DNA from: an uncultured Christensenellaceae bacterium | Lineage (GTDB): Bacteria > Bacillota > Clostridia > Christensenellales > Borkfalkiaceae | NCBI GenBank assembly: GCA_910586825.1 | Contig: CAJUJF010000007.1 | Span: 1 to 64,000, forward strand | Length of the DNA: 64,000 bases | Direction: 5' to 3' | Shown here: positions 41,236 to 50,137 of the stretch, one piece after another | How positions within the stretch are numbered: position 1 is the first letter of the stretch | Layout of the letters: each line of letters opens with the position of its first letter | Program-made: the position numbers and the translations under genes | The notes under the pieces: generated by a model | What the model saw: only the letters and a program-made list of their open reading frames with translations | The model's database searches: none | Told to the model about the DNA's origin: nothing

Positions 41236-42083
41236 AGGCGTTGGGGAGAACGGGCAGGTTTTCCGAGCCGTGCGCGCTGCTGCTCGGCGGGTTCGACGGA
41301 TTTCATACCGGTCACGCTTCGCTGAAAACCGCCGCGGAACAGACGGGGCTTCCCGTCGGCATCACCGCGATATCGGGCAACAAGGCGGGCGGGAATCTGT
41401 TCACGCTCGAAGAGCGCGCGGCGATATTCTCGCGCGCGGGGTTCTCGTTCGTTGCGGAATACGCGTTCGACGAGGCGCTGAAAAATACCTCGGCGGAGGC
41501 GTTTTTGCGCGATCTGTTCGGGCGCGTCAACGTAAAAGCAGTGTTTTGCGGCGAAGATTATCGGTTCGGGAAAGACGCGCGCGGTACGGCGGAAACGTTG
41601 AAATCCGCGGCGCCGTGTCCCGTGACCGTATTGCCGTTGGTGTCGGAAGAGAGCGGAAAAATTTCCGTTTCCCGAATCAAAGCGGCTCTGGCGGCGGGAG
41701 AAATTTCCGCGGCGAACCGCTTGCTCTACGGGGGCTATTTTTTACAGGGGATCGTGGAACACGGCCGCCGCGTCGGGAGAACGTACGGGTTTCCCACCCT
41801 CAATCTTGCCTATCCCGCCGAAAAGTTTCCCGTCCGCGACGGGGTTTACGGCGGTTATGCGGAGACACCCGCGGGGGACTATCCCGCGATGATCAACTTC
41901 GGTGCGCGGCCCACCTTCGGACTTTGCGAGAAAAAGGCGGAGGCGTATTTGAAGGGCTTCGACGGCGATCTGTACGGAAAAACGGTGCGGCTGTTTCCGC
42001 AGAAGTTTCTGCGGCCCGTCATGCGGTTTTCTTCGGCGGAGGCTTTGAAAACACAGTTGCGTGAAGACGCGGAAAAAATCTGA
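41229..42083 (+). CDS. ribF: bifunctional riboflavin kinase / FAD synthetase
   Basis: A 284-residue protein. The N-terminal adenylyltransferase has LGGFDGFHTGHASL and VKAVFCGEDYRFGKDARG; the C-terminal kinase has GRTYGFPTLNLAYP and DGVYGGYAE. It is slightly shorter than usual (about 305). The start is GTG 41229 or TTG 41232, both overlapping truB. Confidence 0.94.
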   Translation: MLKALGRTGRFSEPCALLLGGFDGFHTGHASLKTAAEQTGLPVGITAISGNKAGGNLFTLEERAAIFSRAGFSFVAEYAFDEALKNTSAEAFLRDLFGRVNVKAVFCGEDYRFGKDARGTAETLKSAAPCPVTVLPLVSEESGKISVSRIKAALAAGEISAANRLLYGGYFLQGIVEHGRRVGRTYGFPTLNLAYPAEKFPVRDGVYGGYAETPAGDYPAMINFGARPTFGLCEKKAEAYLKGFDGDLYGKTVRLFPQKFLRPVMRFSSAEALKTQLREDAEKI

Positions 42084-42111
42084 ACCGCGATTAACAAACG
42101 GGAGAGAGCGT

Positions 42112-42996
42112 ATGATAAAATTCGGACCGAGCGGAAACTGCGAGAGCTTTTATGCGGAGGGGTACGACCACACCGAACAGGCGGCGGAGTTCGTCAAAAA
42201 GCGGGGACTCGAATGTTTTGAATATTCGTTCGGGCGCGGCGTTCGGATGAGCGAGGCGAAAGCCGTTTCGATCCGCGGCGCGTTCGCGGCTTCGGGCGTG
42301 GAAATATCCGCGCATGCGCCGTACTTCGTCAACTTCGGAAATCCGGACGACGAAATGGCGGCAAAGTCGTACGGATACGTCCTCGACACGGGTAAGGCGT
42401 TGAAGCTGATGGGAGGACGGCGTTGCGTGTTCCATCCCGCGGCGCAGGGAAAAGAGGCGCGGGAGACGGTCGTGTACCGCACGGTCGAGCGCTTGAAAAT
42501 ATTGCGGGATTATCTCTATCTCAACGATTTGCAGGATATGACGTTCTGCCCCGAAACGATGGGCAAATCCGCGCAGATCGGCACGGTGGAAGAAGTCGTC
42601 CGTTTTTGCGAAGTGGATCCCGTGTTCACGCCGTGCGTCGATTTCGGACACGTCAACGCGCGGGAACAGGGTAGTTTAAAGACGCGCGCGGACTACGCGC
42701 GGATTCTGGAAAGGATGCTCGAACGGCTCGGATACGAGCGCGTCAAACATTTCCACGTGCATTTTTCGAAGATCATGTACGGCGCGAAGGGCGAAATCAA
42801 ACATCTCACCTTTGCCGACACGGAGTACGGGCCGGAATTCGGACCGCTTGCGGAAGCGCTTTTGGATTATCAGCTGGAACCGTATATCGTGAGCGAATCC
42901 GCGGGAACGCAGGCGGAGGACGCCGCCGAAATGAAGCGTCTCTACGAAGCGGCGCGGATTTTGCGGGAAAGCGGCGCGGCTTCCGAGCGCGGCTGA
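42112..42996 (+). CDS. TIM-barrel protein of the endonuclease IV / AP-endonuclease 2 family
   Basis: The 294-residue protein has the metal-site pattern of the xylose-isomerase-like barrel: SAHAPYFVNF, RCVFHPAAQG, MTFCPETMGK with QIGTVEEVV, CVDFGHVNAR, KHFHVHFSK and a final glutamate in VSESAG. This matches the three-metal site of endonuclease IV (Nfo), so AP-site repair is the most likely role; a sugar isomerase relative is the alternative. GGGAGAG precedes ATG 42112. Confidence 0.82.
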   Translation: MIKFGPSGNCESFYAEGYDHTEQAAEFVKKRGLECFEYSFGRGVRMSEAKAVSIRGAFAASGVEISAHAPYFVNFGNPDDEMAAKSYGYVLDTGKALKLMGGRRCVFHPAAQGKEARETVVYRTVERLKILRDYLYLNDLQDMTFCPETMGKSAQIGTVEEVVRFCEVDPVFTPCVDFGHVNAREQGSLKTRADYARILERMLERLGYERVKHFHVHFSKIMYGAKGEIKHLTFADTEYGPEFGPLAEALLDYQLEPYIVSESAGTQAEDAAEMKRLYEAARILRESGAASERG

Positions 42997-43014
42997 AAAA
43001 TTGCAGTAAAAATA

Positions 43015-43043
43015 TTGACTTGGTTGGGCATATTTGGTATAAT
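43015..43043 (+). promoter_or_regulatory. promoter giving a leaderless peptidase mRNA
   Basis: TTGACT (43015-43020), 17-bp spacer, perfect TATAAT (43038-43043), six bases, ATG 43050. No ribosome site. Confidence 0.8.
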
Positions 43044-43049
43044 AAAGTT

Positions 43050-44105
43050 ATGTTGACGGAAAGATTGCGCAAAATATACGCCGCGGCAGGCGCGGATGCT
43101 CTCTTTTTGGAACAGGATTTTCTCCGCAGATACCTTACGGGGTTCTATTCGACGGACGGGTTCGTAGTCGTCACGGCGGAGAGCTGCACGCTTTACGCCG
43201 ATCCGCGCTATTTCGAGGCGGCGGAAAGAGCGTTGCGGGGTAGCGCGGTTTGCGTGAAAGAAGGGTCGTACCGCGAAGCGCTTGCGGAGCTGAAAGCGAA
43301 CAGGAAAATCGGCGTTCCGTATCCGTTCACCGATTTTGCCCGCGCGGAAGAACTGCGGCAAGAGGGGTTCGAACTTTGCGATTGCATGCCCGCGCTCAAA
43401 GAGGCGATGGAGATCAAATCGCCCGAGGAGATCGCGCTGATCGGGAAGGCGTGCGAGATAGCCGAAGATGCGTTTCTCGCGCTGTTGCCGCAGATCAAAG
43501 AGGGGATGACGGAATCCGCGGTCGCGGCGCTGCTCGAATACGAAATGCGCAGGCGCGGCGCCTCGGGCACTTCGTTTGAGACGATCGTCGCATTCGGCGC
43601 GAACGGCAGCGTTCCGCATCACGAAACGGGGAACACGGCGCTCTCTTTCGGGGATCCCGTACTCATAGATTTCGGCTGCAAAGCGGAAGGGTACTGTTCC
43701 GACTGTACGCGTACGTTTCTCTTCGGCGACGACGGCCGTCACGAAGATTTCAAACGGATCTACGCCGACGTGCTGAAAGCGCACGAACTCGTTGCCGAAA
43801 GAGCGGCAGCGGGCATGACGGGGCGGGACGTCGACGAAATCGCACGCGGCTTTCTGCGTTCGAGGGGGCTGGACGGGTATTTTACCCATTCGCTCGGACA
43901 CGGGATCGGATTGCAGATCCACGAATATCCCTTGCTTTCGCCGCGGGGACGGGAAGTTCTGAAAGACGGCATGGTCTTTTCCGACGAACCGGGCGTGTAT
44001 CTTGCGGGAAAACTCGGGATCCGGATCGAGGACAGCATGTATTTAAAGGACGGGAAAGCCCGATCCTTTATGAAGAAGACGAAAAAAAATCTAATGATTC
44101 TTTAA
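43050..44105 (+). CDS. M24-family Xaa-Pro aminopeptidase
   Basis: A 351-residue creatinase-fold peptidase. Metal ligands: the two aspartates of DFGCKAEGYCSD, H in HSLGHGIGLQIHE, E in FSDEPGVY and E in IRIEDS. It removes N-terminal residues before proline, in the cytoplasm. It precedes efp, the common Bacillota order. The ATG six bases after TATAAT fits the family N terminus (RLRKIYAAAGADALF). Confidence 0.92.
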   Translation: MLTERLRKIYAAAGADALFLEQDFLRRYLTGFYSTDGFVVVTAESCTLYADPRYFEAAERALRGSAVCVKEGSYREALAELKANRKIGVPYPFTDFARAEELRQEGFELCDCMPALKEAMEIKSPEEIALIGKACEIAEDAFLALLPQIKEGMTESAVAALLEYEMRRRGASGTSFETIVAFGANGSVPHHETGNTALSFGDPVLIDFGCKAEGYCSDCTRTFLFGDDGRHEDFKRIYADVLKAHELVAERAAAGMTGRDVDEIARGFLRSRGLDGYFTHSLGHGIGLQIHEYPLLSPRGREVLKDGMVFSDEPGVYLAGKLGIRIEDSMYLKDGKARSFMKKTKKNLMIL

Positions 44106-44126
44106 CGATAAAAAGGAGATTCTCTT

Positions 44127-44690
44127 ATGGCACAGATCATGGCAGGCGACATCAGAAAAGGAACCACTTTCGAGTACAAGAGCGGCGTTTACACCGTAAC
44201 GGAATTCCAGCACGTGAAACCCGGAAAAGGCGCGGCGTTCGTCCGTACGACGCTGAAAAACGTCGTTACGGGACAAGTTCTTTCGGACGAGACGTTTAAC
44301 CCGACGACCAAGCTCGAAACCGCGCAGGTGGAGACGAAGAAGATGACCTATTCGTATACCGACGGCGAGTTCTACTATTTCATGGACGACGAGTTCAACC
44401 TCACTCCGCTCAATTTCAGTCAGGTTGAGGACGCGCTACGCTATATCCGCGAGAACGATACCGTTACGGTGAAGTTCCTCTACGACAACGCGTTTTCGGT
44501 CGAACCCGAGAACTTTGTGGAACTGAAAGTCGTGGAAGCGGAACCCGGCGTAAAGGGCAATACCGCGACCAACGTGACGAAAGCGGCGAAAGTGGAAACG
44601 GGCGCGACCTTCCAGGTCCCCATGTTCGTCAACGAAGGGGATACGATCAGGATCGACACGCGTACCGGCGAGTACATGAGCAGAGTTTAA
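44127..44690 (+). CDS. efp: elongation factor P
   Basis: A 187-residue three-domain factor that relieves stalling at polyproline. The loop tip [10 protein letters not shown] carries K34, the usual modification site. AAGGAG precedes the start. No modification genes (epmA/B, ymfI) are adjacent. Confidence 0.96.
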   Translation: MAQIMAGDIRKGTTFEYKSGVYTVTEFQHVKPGKGAAFVRTTLKNVVTGQVLSDETFNPTTKLETAQVETKKMTYSYTDGEFYYFMDDEFNLTPLNFSQVEDALRYIRENDTVTVKFLYDNAFSVEPENFVELKVVEAEPGVKGNTATNVTKAAKVETGATFQVPMFVNEGDTIRIDTRTGEYMSRV

Positions 44691-44785
44691 TCGCGTTTGC
44701 GCGAAGATGAGACCGCGGTCGGCTCGTATCCGTTTACGGACGCGGGCTAATCGTTTATTTCAAGGACAGCGAAGGAGGAAGGCGT

Positions 44786-45619
44786 ATGAAAGCGACATAT
44801 CTCGGAACGGGTGCGGCGGAGGGGATTCCCGCGCTGTTCTGTAATTGCGCTTATTGCAGGAGCGTGAAGCGGAGGGGCGAATTTCGTTCCCGCGCGCAGG
44901 TCCTGATCGACGGCGAACTCTCCGTCGATTTTCCGCCCGACAGCGCTTACCATGCGGCAAATTTCGGCGTCGATCTTTCGGCGGTCAAGTATCTGCTCGT
45001 GACGCATTCGCACATGGACCATTTCAACCCGCACGATCTGGTGCTGAGGGGGTATAAGTTCGCGTGGGACATGCGCGTACCCAAACTCGAAATATACGGG
45101 AACGCCGAAGTCTTAGAAGTGTTTGCGGAGTGCACGCGCCGCGAACTGCGGCAGGAGGTTGCGGAGAATATTCTCGTGCAGGCGGTGAGCGCGTACGAAC
45201 TGATCGAGTTCGGCGGCTGGCGGGCGTATACGCTGCTCGCAAAGCACGATTCGCAGGAACCGTTGCTGTACCTGCTCGAAAAGAACGGGAAACGCATCCT
45301 GCATCTTACCGATACGGGGAAACTGCCCGAAGAGAACTATCTCTTTCTCAAACAGATCGGCGGCGCACCGTTCGATCTGATCACGCTCGACTGTACGCTG
45401 TTGTGGAACAAGACGGAGGAAAACTCCCGTCACATGGGGCTGGACGAAAACGCCCGCACCATTTCTCGGCTGGAAAAACTCGGGCTTGCGGACGGGCATA
45501 CGAAAAAGGTGATCACGCATTTTTCGCACAACTCCGCGCCGACGAAAGAGAGCTTGAAAAAAGCGGAAAAGGAGTACGGCGTAATTGCCGCCTACGACGG
45601 CATGACGCTGGAATTTTAA
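44786..45619 (+). CDS. MBL-fold metallo-hydrolase (PhnP/YycJ-like)
   Basis: A 277-residue metallo-beta-lactamase fold: LGTGAAEGIPALFCNCAYC at the start, metal motif THSHMDHFNP, and LHLTDTG and LDCTLLWN later. The N-terminal CNC-xx-C cysteines followed by the MBL core are like PhnP phosphodiesterases. No phn genes are near, so the substrate is unknown. Followed with no gap by the HAD gene. Confidence 0.85.
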   Translation: MKATYLGTGAAEGIPALFCNCAYCRSVKRRGEFRSRAQVLIDGELSVDFPPDSAYHAANFGVDLSAVKYLLVTHSHMDHFNPHDLVLRGYKFAWDMRVPKLEIYGNAEVLEVFAECTRRELRQEVAENILVQAVSAYELIEFGGWRAYTLLAKHDSQEPLLYLLEKNGKRILHLTDTGKLPEENYLFLKQIGGAPFDLITLDCTLLWNKTEENSRHMGLDENARTISRLEKLGLADGHTKKVITHFSHNSAPTKESLKKAEKEYGVIAAYDGMTLEF

Positions 45620-46426
45620 ATGAAAACGCTGTATCTGAGCGATCTCGACGGAACGCTGTTGCGTTCCGATCAGAAAACGAGCAAATACACCGATTCGGTG
45701 ATCAACCGTCTTGTCGAACACGGGACGGTTTTTTCGTACGCGACGGCGCGGAGTTTTTCCACGGCGCGCCGCGCGACGGAGGGATTGCGACTGACGTCTC
45801 CCGTGATCGTCCACAACGGCGCGAACATCACCGATCCGTCCGGAACCGTGTTATGGTCCGCCGCGTTTACGGAAGCGGAAAAGCGGGAGATTTTCTCGGC
45901 GTTTCGCCGCGCCGGACTGACGCCGGTCGTGTACGCCGCGATCGGCGGAAGAGAGCGGTTTTCGTATCTGAAAGAAGAATGCGGTCGGGCGCAGTGGGAA
46001 TTTCTTCTGACGAGGATCGGAGACGGCAGGGAACGGGAGGTTATCTCCCGCGCCGAAGCGCTCGAAGGCGACGCGTTCTATTTCACGTGCATCGACGACG
46101 AAGGGAAACTTTCTCCCGTCCTGCGGGAGCTGGAAGGCAAATACTGCTGTCATTTTCCCAAGGACATATACAGCGGCGAGCAGTGGTTGGAAGTGATGCC
46201 GAAAACGGCGGGGAAAGCGCACGCGGCGGAAGCGTTGAAAGAGATGCTCGGCTGCGACAGAATCGTGTGTTTCGGCGACCATCTCAACGATCTGCCGCTG
46301 TTCGCGATCGCGGACGAAAGGTATGCGGTCGAAAACGCCGAAGAGGCGCTGAAAAAAATCGCAACGGACATCATCGGCGGGAACGACGAGGACGGCGTTG
46401 CGAGGTGGCTGGAAGAGCATGCATGA
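45620..46426 (+). CDS. Cof-type HAD-IIB phosphatase
   Basis: A 268-residue HAD hydrolase with a type IIB cap. Motif I is LSDLDGTLLRSD, motif III/IV includes KAHAAEALKEMLG and CFGDHLNDLPLF. These enzymes act on sugar phosphates or cofactors; the substrate cannot be named. ATG follows the previous stop directly. Confidence 0.9.
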   Translation: MKTLYLSDLDGTLLRSDQKTSKYTDSVINRLVEHGTVFSYATARSFSTARRATEGLRLTSPVIVHNGANITDPSGTVLWSAAFTEAEKREIFSAFRRAGLTPVVYAAIGGRERFSYLKEECGRAQWEFLLTRIGDGREREVISRAEALEGDAFYFTCIDDEGKLSPVLRELEGKYCCHFPKDIYSGEQWLEVMPKTAGKAHAAEALKEMLGCDRIVCFGDHLNDLPLFAIADERYAVENAEEALKKIATDIIGGNDEDGVARWLEEHA

Positions 46427-46456
46427 AACGGGATTGCGGATTCCGTAATTTAAATC

Positions 46457-46489
46457 AAAACGCCCTCGGGTTTTTCCCAAGGGCGTTTT
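46457..46489. terminator. bidirectional terminator
   Basis: AAAACGCCCT-C-GGG pairs with CCC-A-AGGGCGTTTT around TTTTT, between convergent genes. Confidence 0.88.
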
Positions 46490-46502
46490 AAACGAAAACG
46501 TT

Positions 46503-48254
46503 TTAGTTGAGTTTGACGCCGTGAAGCAACGTTCCGTAAGAGTTTGCCATCAGATTGTATTCCACATGGAATTGCAAGACGCTGTGCGCTTTTACGGTCG
46601 CGGTATACTGAAACGGCTCGTGAATCGCATCGCCGTGTACCGTTTTGCCCATGATGAGCGAGGTGTAAGGGGTTCCTTCGATCCTGTTTCCGTCCTGATC
46701 GCGCGCCATGGCGACGACACCGCCGCCGTTCATGGGATAGAGCGTTACGGTAACCGTACGGTCGCGATCGCCCTGATTGACGAAGGTAAAGGTATCGATA
46801 TAGTCCTTCATCCAATTCCCGATATTCGAATGATCGCCGTTGATATCGTAATAGTCGTTTCCGGTAACGACGGGTTTTCCGTTGGAAACGGAGTGGAAAG
46901 TCGTCATGTCCGTTCCTACGGAGTCGTGATAGTTCTGAACGTTGCTGTGCGTATACCAGGTTTTCAGATGTTTTTCATGCGGGGTGGAATCGATTTTGGA
47001 GAAGGGTTCGCCTGTGGGCGAGCTTCCTGCGGGATAGTCTTTGTAATAGTTGGTATAGGTGACGGGCAGGTCCTGCGCAGGGGTCTTGTCGTTAAACGTC
47101 CAAACCGCGCTGGCGTCCACGCACGCGCCCTCGTCGACGCCTACGTGACAGCGTTCGCCGTCGAAGAAAAAACCGACGTGGGAAGTGGTGTCTCCCTCAA
47201 TCGCTTTCGGATCGGTATAGGCGTAGAACGCGCCTTCCGCTTTGCCTTTTACCTCGAACAGAACGGCGCCGTTCTGGCAGCTTCCGTAATTGAGGGCGTC
47301 CGGCTGACCGCCTTTCAGCACGGCGTAATTGTTAAAAGAGTCTTCTCTCGTTCCGCCGATGACGTACATGTATTTCCCGGCGGGGATACGATAGGTAACG
47401 GACTGGAATTTCGGGTTGGCGTATTTGCCGCCCAAATTGAACCACGCTTTGAAACTTTTTTCTTGCGATTCCGTCCATTTCGACATATCGGGCAGGGCGA
47501 ATTTCGTGTTGTAAAAGCTCGTCCATTCCATTTCGCCCAAATAGGCGCCGTCGCCCGCAAGCTGGTAGCCGATATTTTTTACCGTCACGTACATGTCTTC
47601 CGTGCCCGTGTTTCTCACCTGATAGCCGTAGTAAGCTTTCACCTCGTCGGACTGGTGTTCGAAGGTGAAAAACACTTCCTGATCGGAAATATCGTTGCGG
47701 GTAAGCGCTTTGTTGAGGATTTCGGGTTTCAGCGTTTCCGGAGCGTTCGAATATACGTAAAGGGTGCCTTCGCGCTTTTTGTATTCGAGGCGCGCTTCCT
47801 GCAAGGGATCGACGTTCGGGTCGCCGTTCACGTCAAACGAATTCACGTCGGGCACGTTGATCGGGTCGAAGGGCAGGGGAGAGTCGTTTTCCTTTGCCTT
47901 TACTTCCATGTTGATATTCGGCTTTTCGGGATTGATGTTCAGATAAACGATGTCGTTTTTCTTTAAACTCAATTCCAACTCTTTCACCGAATTCGCAAGC
48001 CGCTTGCCGTCGGCGTCGTATACCGTCACCGTTCCGCTGTTGCTGGGGAAGGAAACGGTATAGGTGTCGGTGAAAGGCGCTTTCATTTTCAGCTTTACGT
48101 TTCCCTTCTCTTCTCTCGCGTACAACGAGGAAAGCCGGATTTCGGGCAGACCGACATACTCGTCCAACGAGATTTTAGCACCTGAGTCCCCGCAGCCGGA
48201 ACACGTAAGCGTCGCGGCGAAAAGCAGGGCGAGCGGAATCGTAGATTTTCTCAT
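46503..48254 (-). CDS. large secreted lipoprotein of unknown function
   Basis: A 583-residue protein with a lipoprotein signal (MRKS, hydrophobic core, lipobox CSGC at about 18-21). The mature part is beta-rich with Tyr/Asp/Asn-rich loops and holds a fibronectin- or jelly-roll-like N-terminal part (TYTVSFPSNSGTVTVYDADGK). A long region full of aromatic residues follows and appears to contain repeated carbohydrate- or ligand-binding-like folds. I do not recognise the family. It follows the seven-helix membrane gene on the same strand with a 90-base gap, so the two may be cotranscribed. GGAGA precedes the start. Confidence 0.8.
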   Translation of the reverse strand: MRKSTIPLALLFAATLTCSGCGDSGAKISLDEYVGLPEIRLSSLYAREEKGNVKLKMKAPFTDTYTVSFPSNSGTVTVYDADGKRLANSVKELELSLKKNDIVYLNINPEKPNINMEVKAKENDSPLPFDPINVPDVNSFDVNGDPNVDPLQEARLEYKKREGTLYVYSNAPETLKPEILNKALTRNDISDQEVFFTFEHQSDEVKAYYGYQVRNTGTEDMYVTVKNIGYQLAGDGAYLGEMEWTSFYNTKFALPDMSKWTESQEKSFKAWFNLGGKYANPKFQSVTYRIPAGKYMYVIGGTREDSFNNYAVLKGGQPDALNYGSCQNGAVLFEVKGKAEGAFYAYTDPKAIEGDTTSHVGFFFDGERCHVGVDEGACVDASAVWTFNDKTPAQDLPVTYTNYYKDYPAGSSPTGEPFSKIDSTPHEKHLKTWYTHSNVQNYHDSVGTDMTTFHSVSNGKPVVTGNDYYDINGDHSNIGNWMKDYIDTFTFVNQGDRDRTVTVTLYPMNGGGVVAMARDQDGNRIEGTPYTSLIMGKTVHGDAIHEPFQYTATVKAHSVLQFHVEYNLMANSYGTLLHGVKLN

Positions 48255-48344
48255 AATTGTTCTCCAAATAATTTTTTTAAAGCAATTCCATTTTACCCGT
48301 AAACGGAAAAAAAGTCAACGGAAAAAAGAAAATTTTTTTCAATT

Positions 48345-49148
48345 TCACTCGGTCTTTGTCTCTTTGCCGAGTTTGTTCCACCAAGGATACACGGTAACGG
48401 CGAACGCTTCCGTCGATTTCGGCTTTTTCAGAAACACGATAAACGCGGGAATCAGTACGGCAAGCGAACCGATCAGGTGGACGATCATGTCGCGCATGGT
48501 GTCGAGCAGTCCCGAACCGCGCATGCTGTCGGTATAATAATAAACTTTTCCGTCGATCACCGTCGTGACGAAATTGCCGTCCGGATCTTTGAGCAGAGAG
48601 GTGTCGTAGGGTTGGAGATCGCTGTTCGGCAAAATGCTGTCCAGCGTGTATTCGAACAGTTCCCAGAAATAGCCGACCGCGAGCGAGAAGAAGAGGGCGA
48701 AGAGCACGAAAGCGACGGTTTTCTGCGCGCCTTCGAGTTTGTCGCGGAAGATCAGGGAAGCGACGCTCAGTCCCGCGATCGCGAACAGCGTGCCCGACGC
48801 GGTGTGCAGGACGGAATCCCATTCGTAGATCAGATCGTAAAAGCCGTACACGGTGGCGAGTCCGGTTGCCGCGAACGCGAACAGCGTTGCCGCGACTTCG
48901 AGAAAAAGGGGAAAGCGGACGCGGAAGATCAGCTCCGCGCCGAACACGAGACACATTGCGCCCAGCGAATTGAGGATAAAGAGCATGCGGTGGCGGAATT
49001 CCCCGTCTCCCATGCTCCCGTTCGCGTGCAGTATGACGTCCATGATCACGCCCGCGATCAGCGCGAGCAGGCACGCAGCAACGACGATCACGATCGCGCG
49101 GTTGCGTTTTTGTGCAAAAAAGTTTTTGATAATTCCCCGATTGTTCAA
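48345..49148 (-). CDS. polytopic membrane protein, about seven helices
   Basis: A 267-residue protein with hydrophobic segments at about 18-40, 53-73, 79-100, 109-128, 138-160 and 220-245. WDSVLHTASGTLFAIAGL and the later FWELFEYTLD and DTMRDMIVHLIG resemble DUF2238/YjdF-like membrane proteins, which have no known function. It uses a TTG start at 49148 behind AAGGAG. The long loop between the last helices contains a polar segment that would lie outside the cell. Confidence 0.75.
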   Translation of the reverse strand: MNNRGIIKNFFAQKRNRAIVIVVAACLLALIAGVIMDVILHANGSMGDGEFRHRMLFILNSLGAMCLVFGAELIFRVRFPLFLEVAATLFAFAATGLATVYGFYDLIYEWDSVLHTASGTLFAIAGLSVASLIFRDKLEGAQKTVAFVLFALFFSLAVGYFWELFEYTLDSILPNSDLQPYDTSLLKDPDGNFVTTVIDGKVYYYTDSMRGSGLLDTMRDMIVHLIGSLAVLIPAFIVFLKKPKSTEAFAVTVYPWWNKLGKETKTE

Positions 49149-49178
49149 AATTTTCCGCTCCTTACCGATGATAGGCTC

Positions 49179-49207
49179 ATCATACGACTTTTCCGCTTTG
49201 CCGTCAA
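49179..49207 (-). promoter_or_regulatory. promoter of the membrane protein/lipoprotein pair
   Basis: Minus-strand TTGACG (49207-49202), 17-bp spacer, TATGAT (49184-49179). Confidence 0.7.
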
Positions 49208-49247
49208 GCGAATTTTTTCCGAAAAAGGGGAAATGCTTTGAATACGG

Positions 49248-49276
49248 TTTACTTTTCTTCCGAAAAAGTGTAAAAT
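49248..49276 (+). promoter_or_regulatory. promoter of the patatin gene
   Basis: TTTACT (49248), 17-bp spacer, TAAAAT (49271-49276). A small hairpin CGGATC-TTTC-GATCCG at 49282-49297 precedes the GGAGG of the gene. Confidence 0.55.
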
Positions 49277-49309
49277 AAAATCGGATCTTTCGATCCGCAC
49301 GGAGGCTGT

Positions 49310-50137
49310 ATGGGACTCTTTTCCCGTATAAAAGCGTTTTTGTCCCGCAAAAACACCGTTCGCCTCGGCTTGGCGCTCGGCAGCGGCGGAGCCAAGGGAA
49401 TGGCGCACCTCGGCGCGATCAAGGCGTTCGAGGAAGAAGGGATTCATTTCGATTATATTACGGGCACGTCGATCGGTTCGATCGTCGGCGCGCTGTACGC
49501 CAAGGGATATACCTCGGCGGATATGACGGGCGTGGTGGAAAGCCTCAACCGCAAGGAGTTCGCGCGCAATCTGCGACCCTTTGCGGATATGGATTTTGCG
49601 GAGGCGTATATCGGGGAGTATCTCGAAGGGGATATTCCCTCCTTGCCCAAACCGTTCGCCGCCTGGGCGACGGACGGCGCGACGAACGAGGGGGTCTTGC
49701 TTAGCGAAGGCAGTATCGCGCGCGCGTTGACGGCTTCTTCCGCCATGCCGCCTTTGTTCCGCGGCGTGGAAATCGACGGCAGACGGCTGTACGACGGCGC
49801 GTTTACCAACGCGATTCCCGCGGACGTATGTAGAGAAATGGGCGCGGAAATCGTCGTAGGAATCGATCTGTCGGCGTTCCTCCGTCCCGAAGAGGAAAAG
49901 GGAAGAATCGAACGCTTGCTCGGTTCTGCGATCAGCGCGTTCGTGCCCGTTAAAACGGCGGAAAACGCCAAAACGCGCGGTTACGACGCGGCGGACGTCA
50001 TGTTGCGCCCCAATCTGTACCGCTTCCGTCCGACCGATCTCGACCGCGCTTCTACCGACGAGATGTTCGAAATCGGCTATCGGGAGGCGAAGGAGAAAAT
50101 TCCCGAAATCAAAGCGCTGATCGGGAAAGCGAAGTGA
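49310..50137 (+). CDS. patatin-like phospholipase
   Basis: A 275-residue cytoplasmic acyl hydrolase (RssA/YchK-like). The oxyanion GSGGAKG, the nucleophile S54 in GTSIG and the partner D162 in YDGAF form the Ser-Asp dyad. Likely phospholipid or lysophospholipid hydrolysis; some relatives are effectors. Its TGA overlaps the GTG of the next gene. Confidence 0.88.
   Translation: MGLFSRIKAFLSRKNTVRLGLALGSGGAKGMAHLGAIKAFEEEGIHFDYITGTSIGSIVGALYAKGYTSADMTGVVESLNRKEFARNLRPFADMDFAEAYIGEYLEGDIPSLPKPFAAWATDGATNEGVLLSEGSIARALTASSAMPPLFRGVEIDGRRLYDGAFTNAIPADVCREMGAEIVVGIDLSAFLRPEEEKGRIERLLGSAISAFVPVKTAENAKTRGYDAADVMLRPNLYRFRPTDLDRASTDEMFEIGYREAKEKIPEIKALIGKAK

Noticed and set aside
46521-47966. 481-residue plus-strand reading frame opposite the 583-residue lipoprotein
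   Set aside because: The lipoprotein frame has a signal peptide, lipobox and ribosome site; the opposite frame has none of these.
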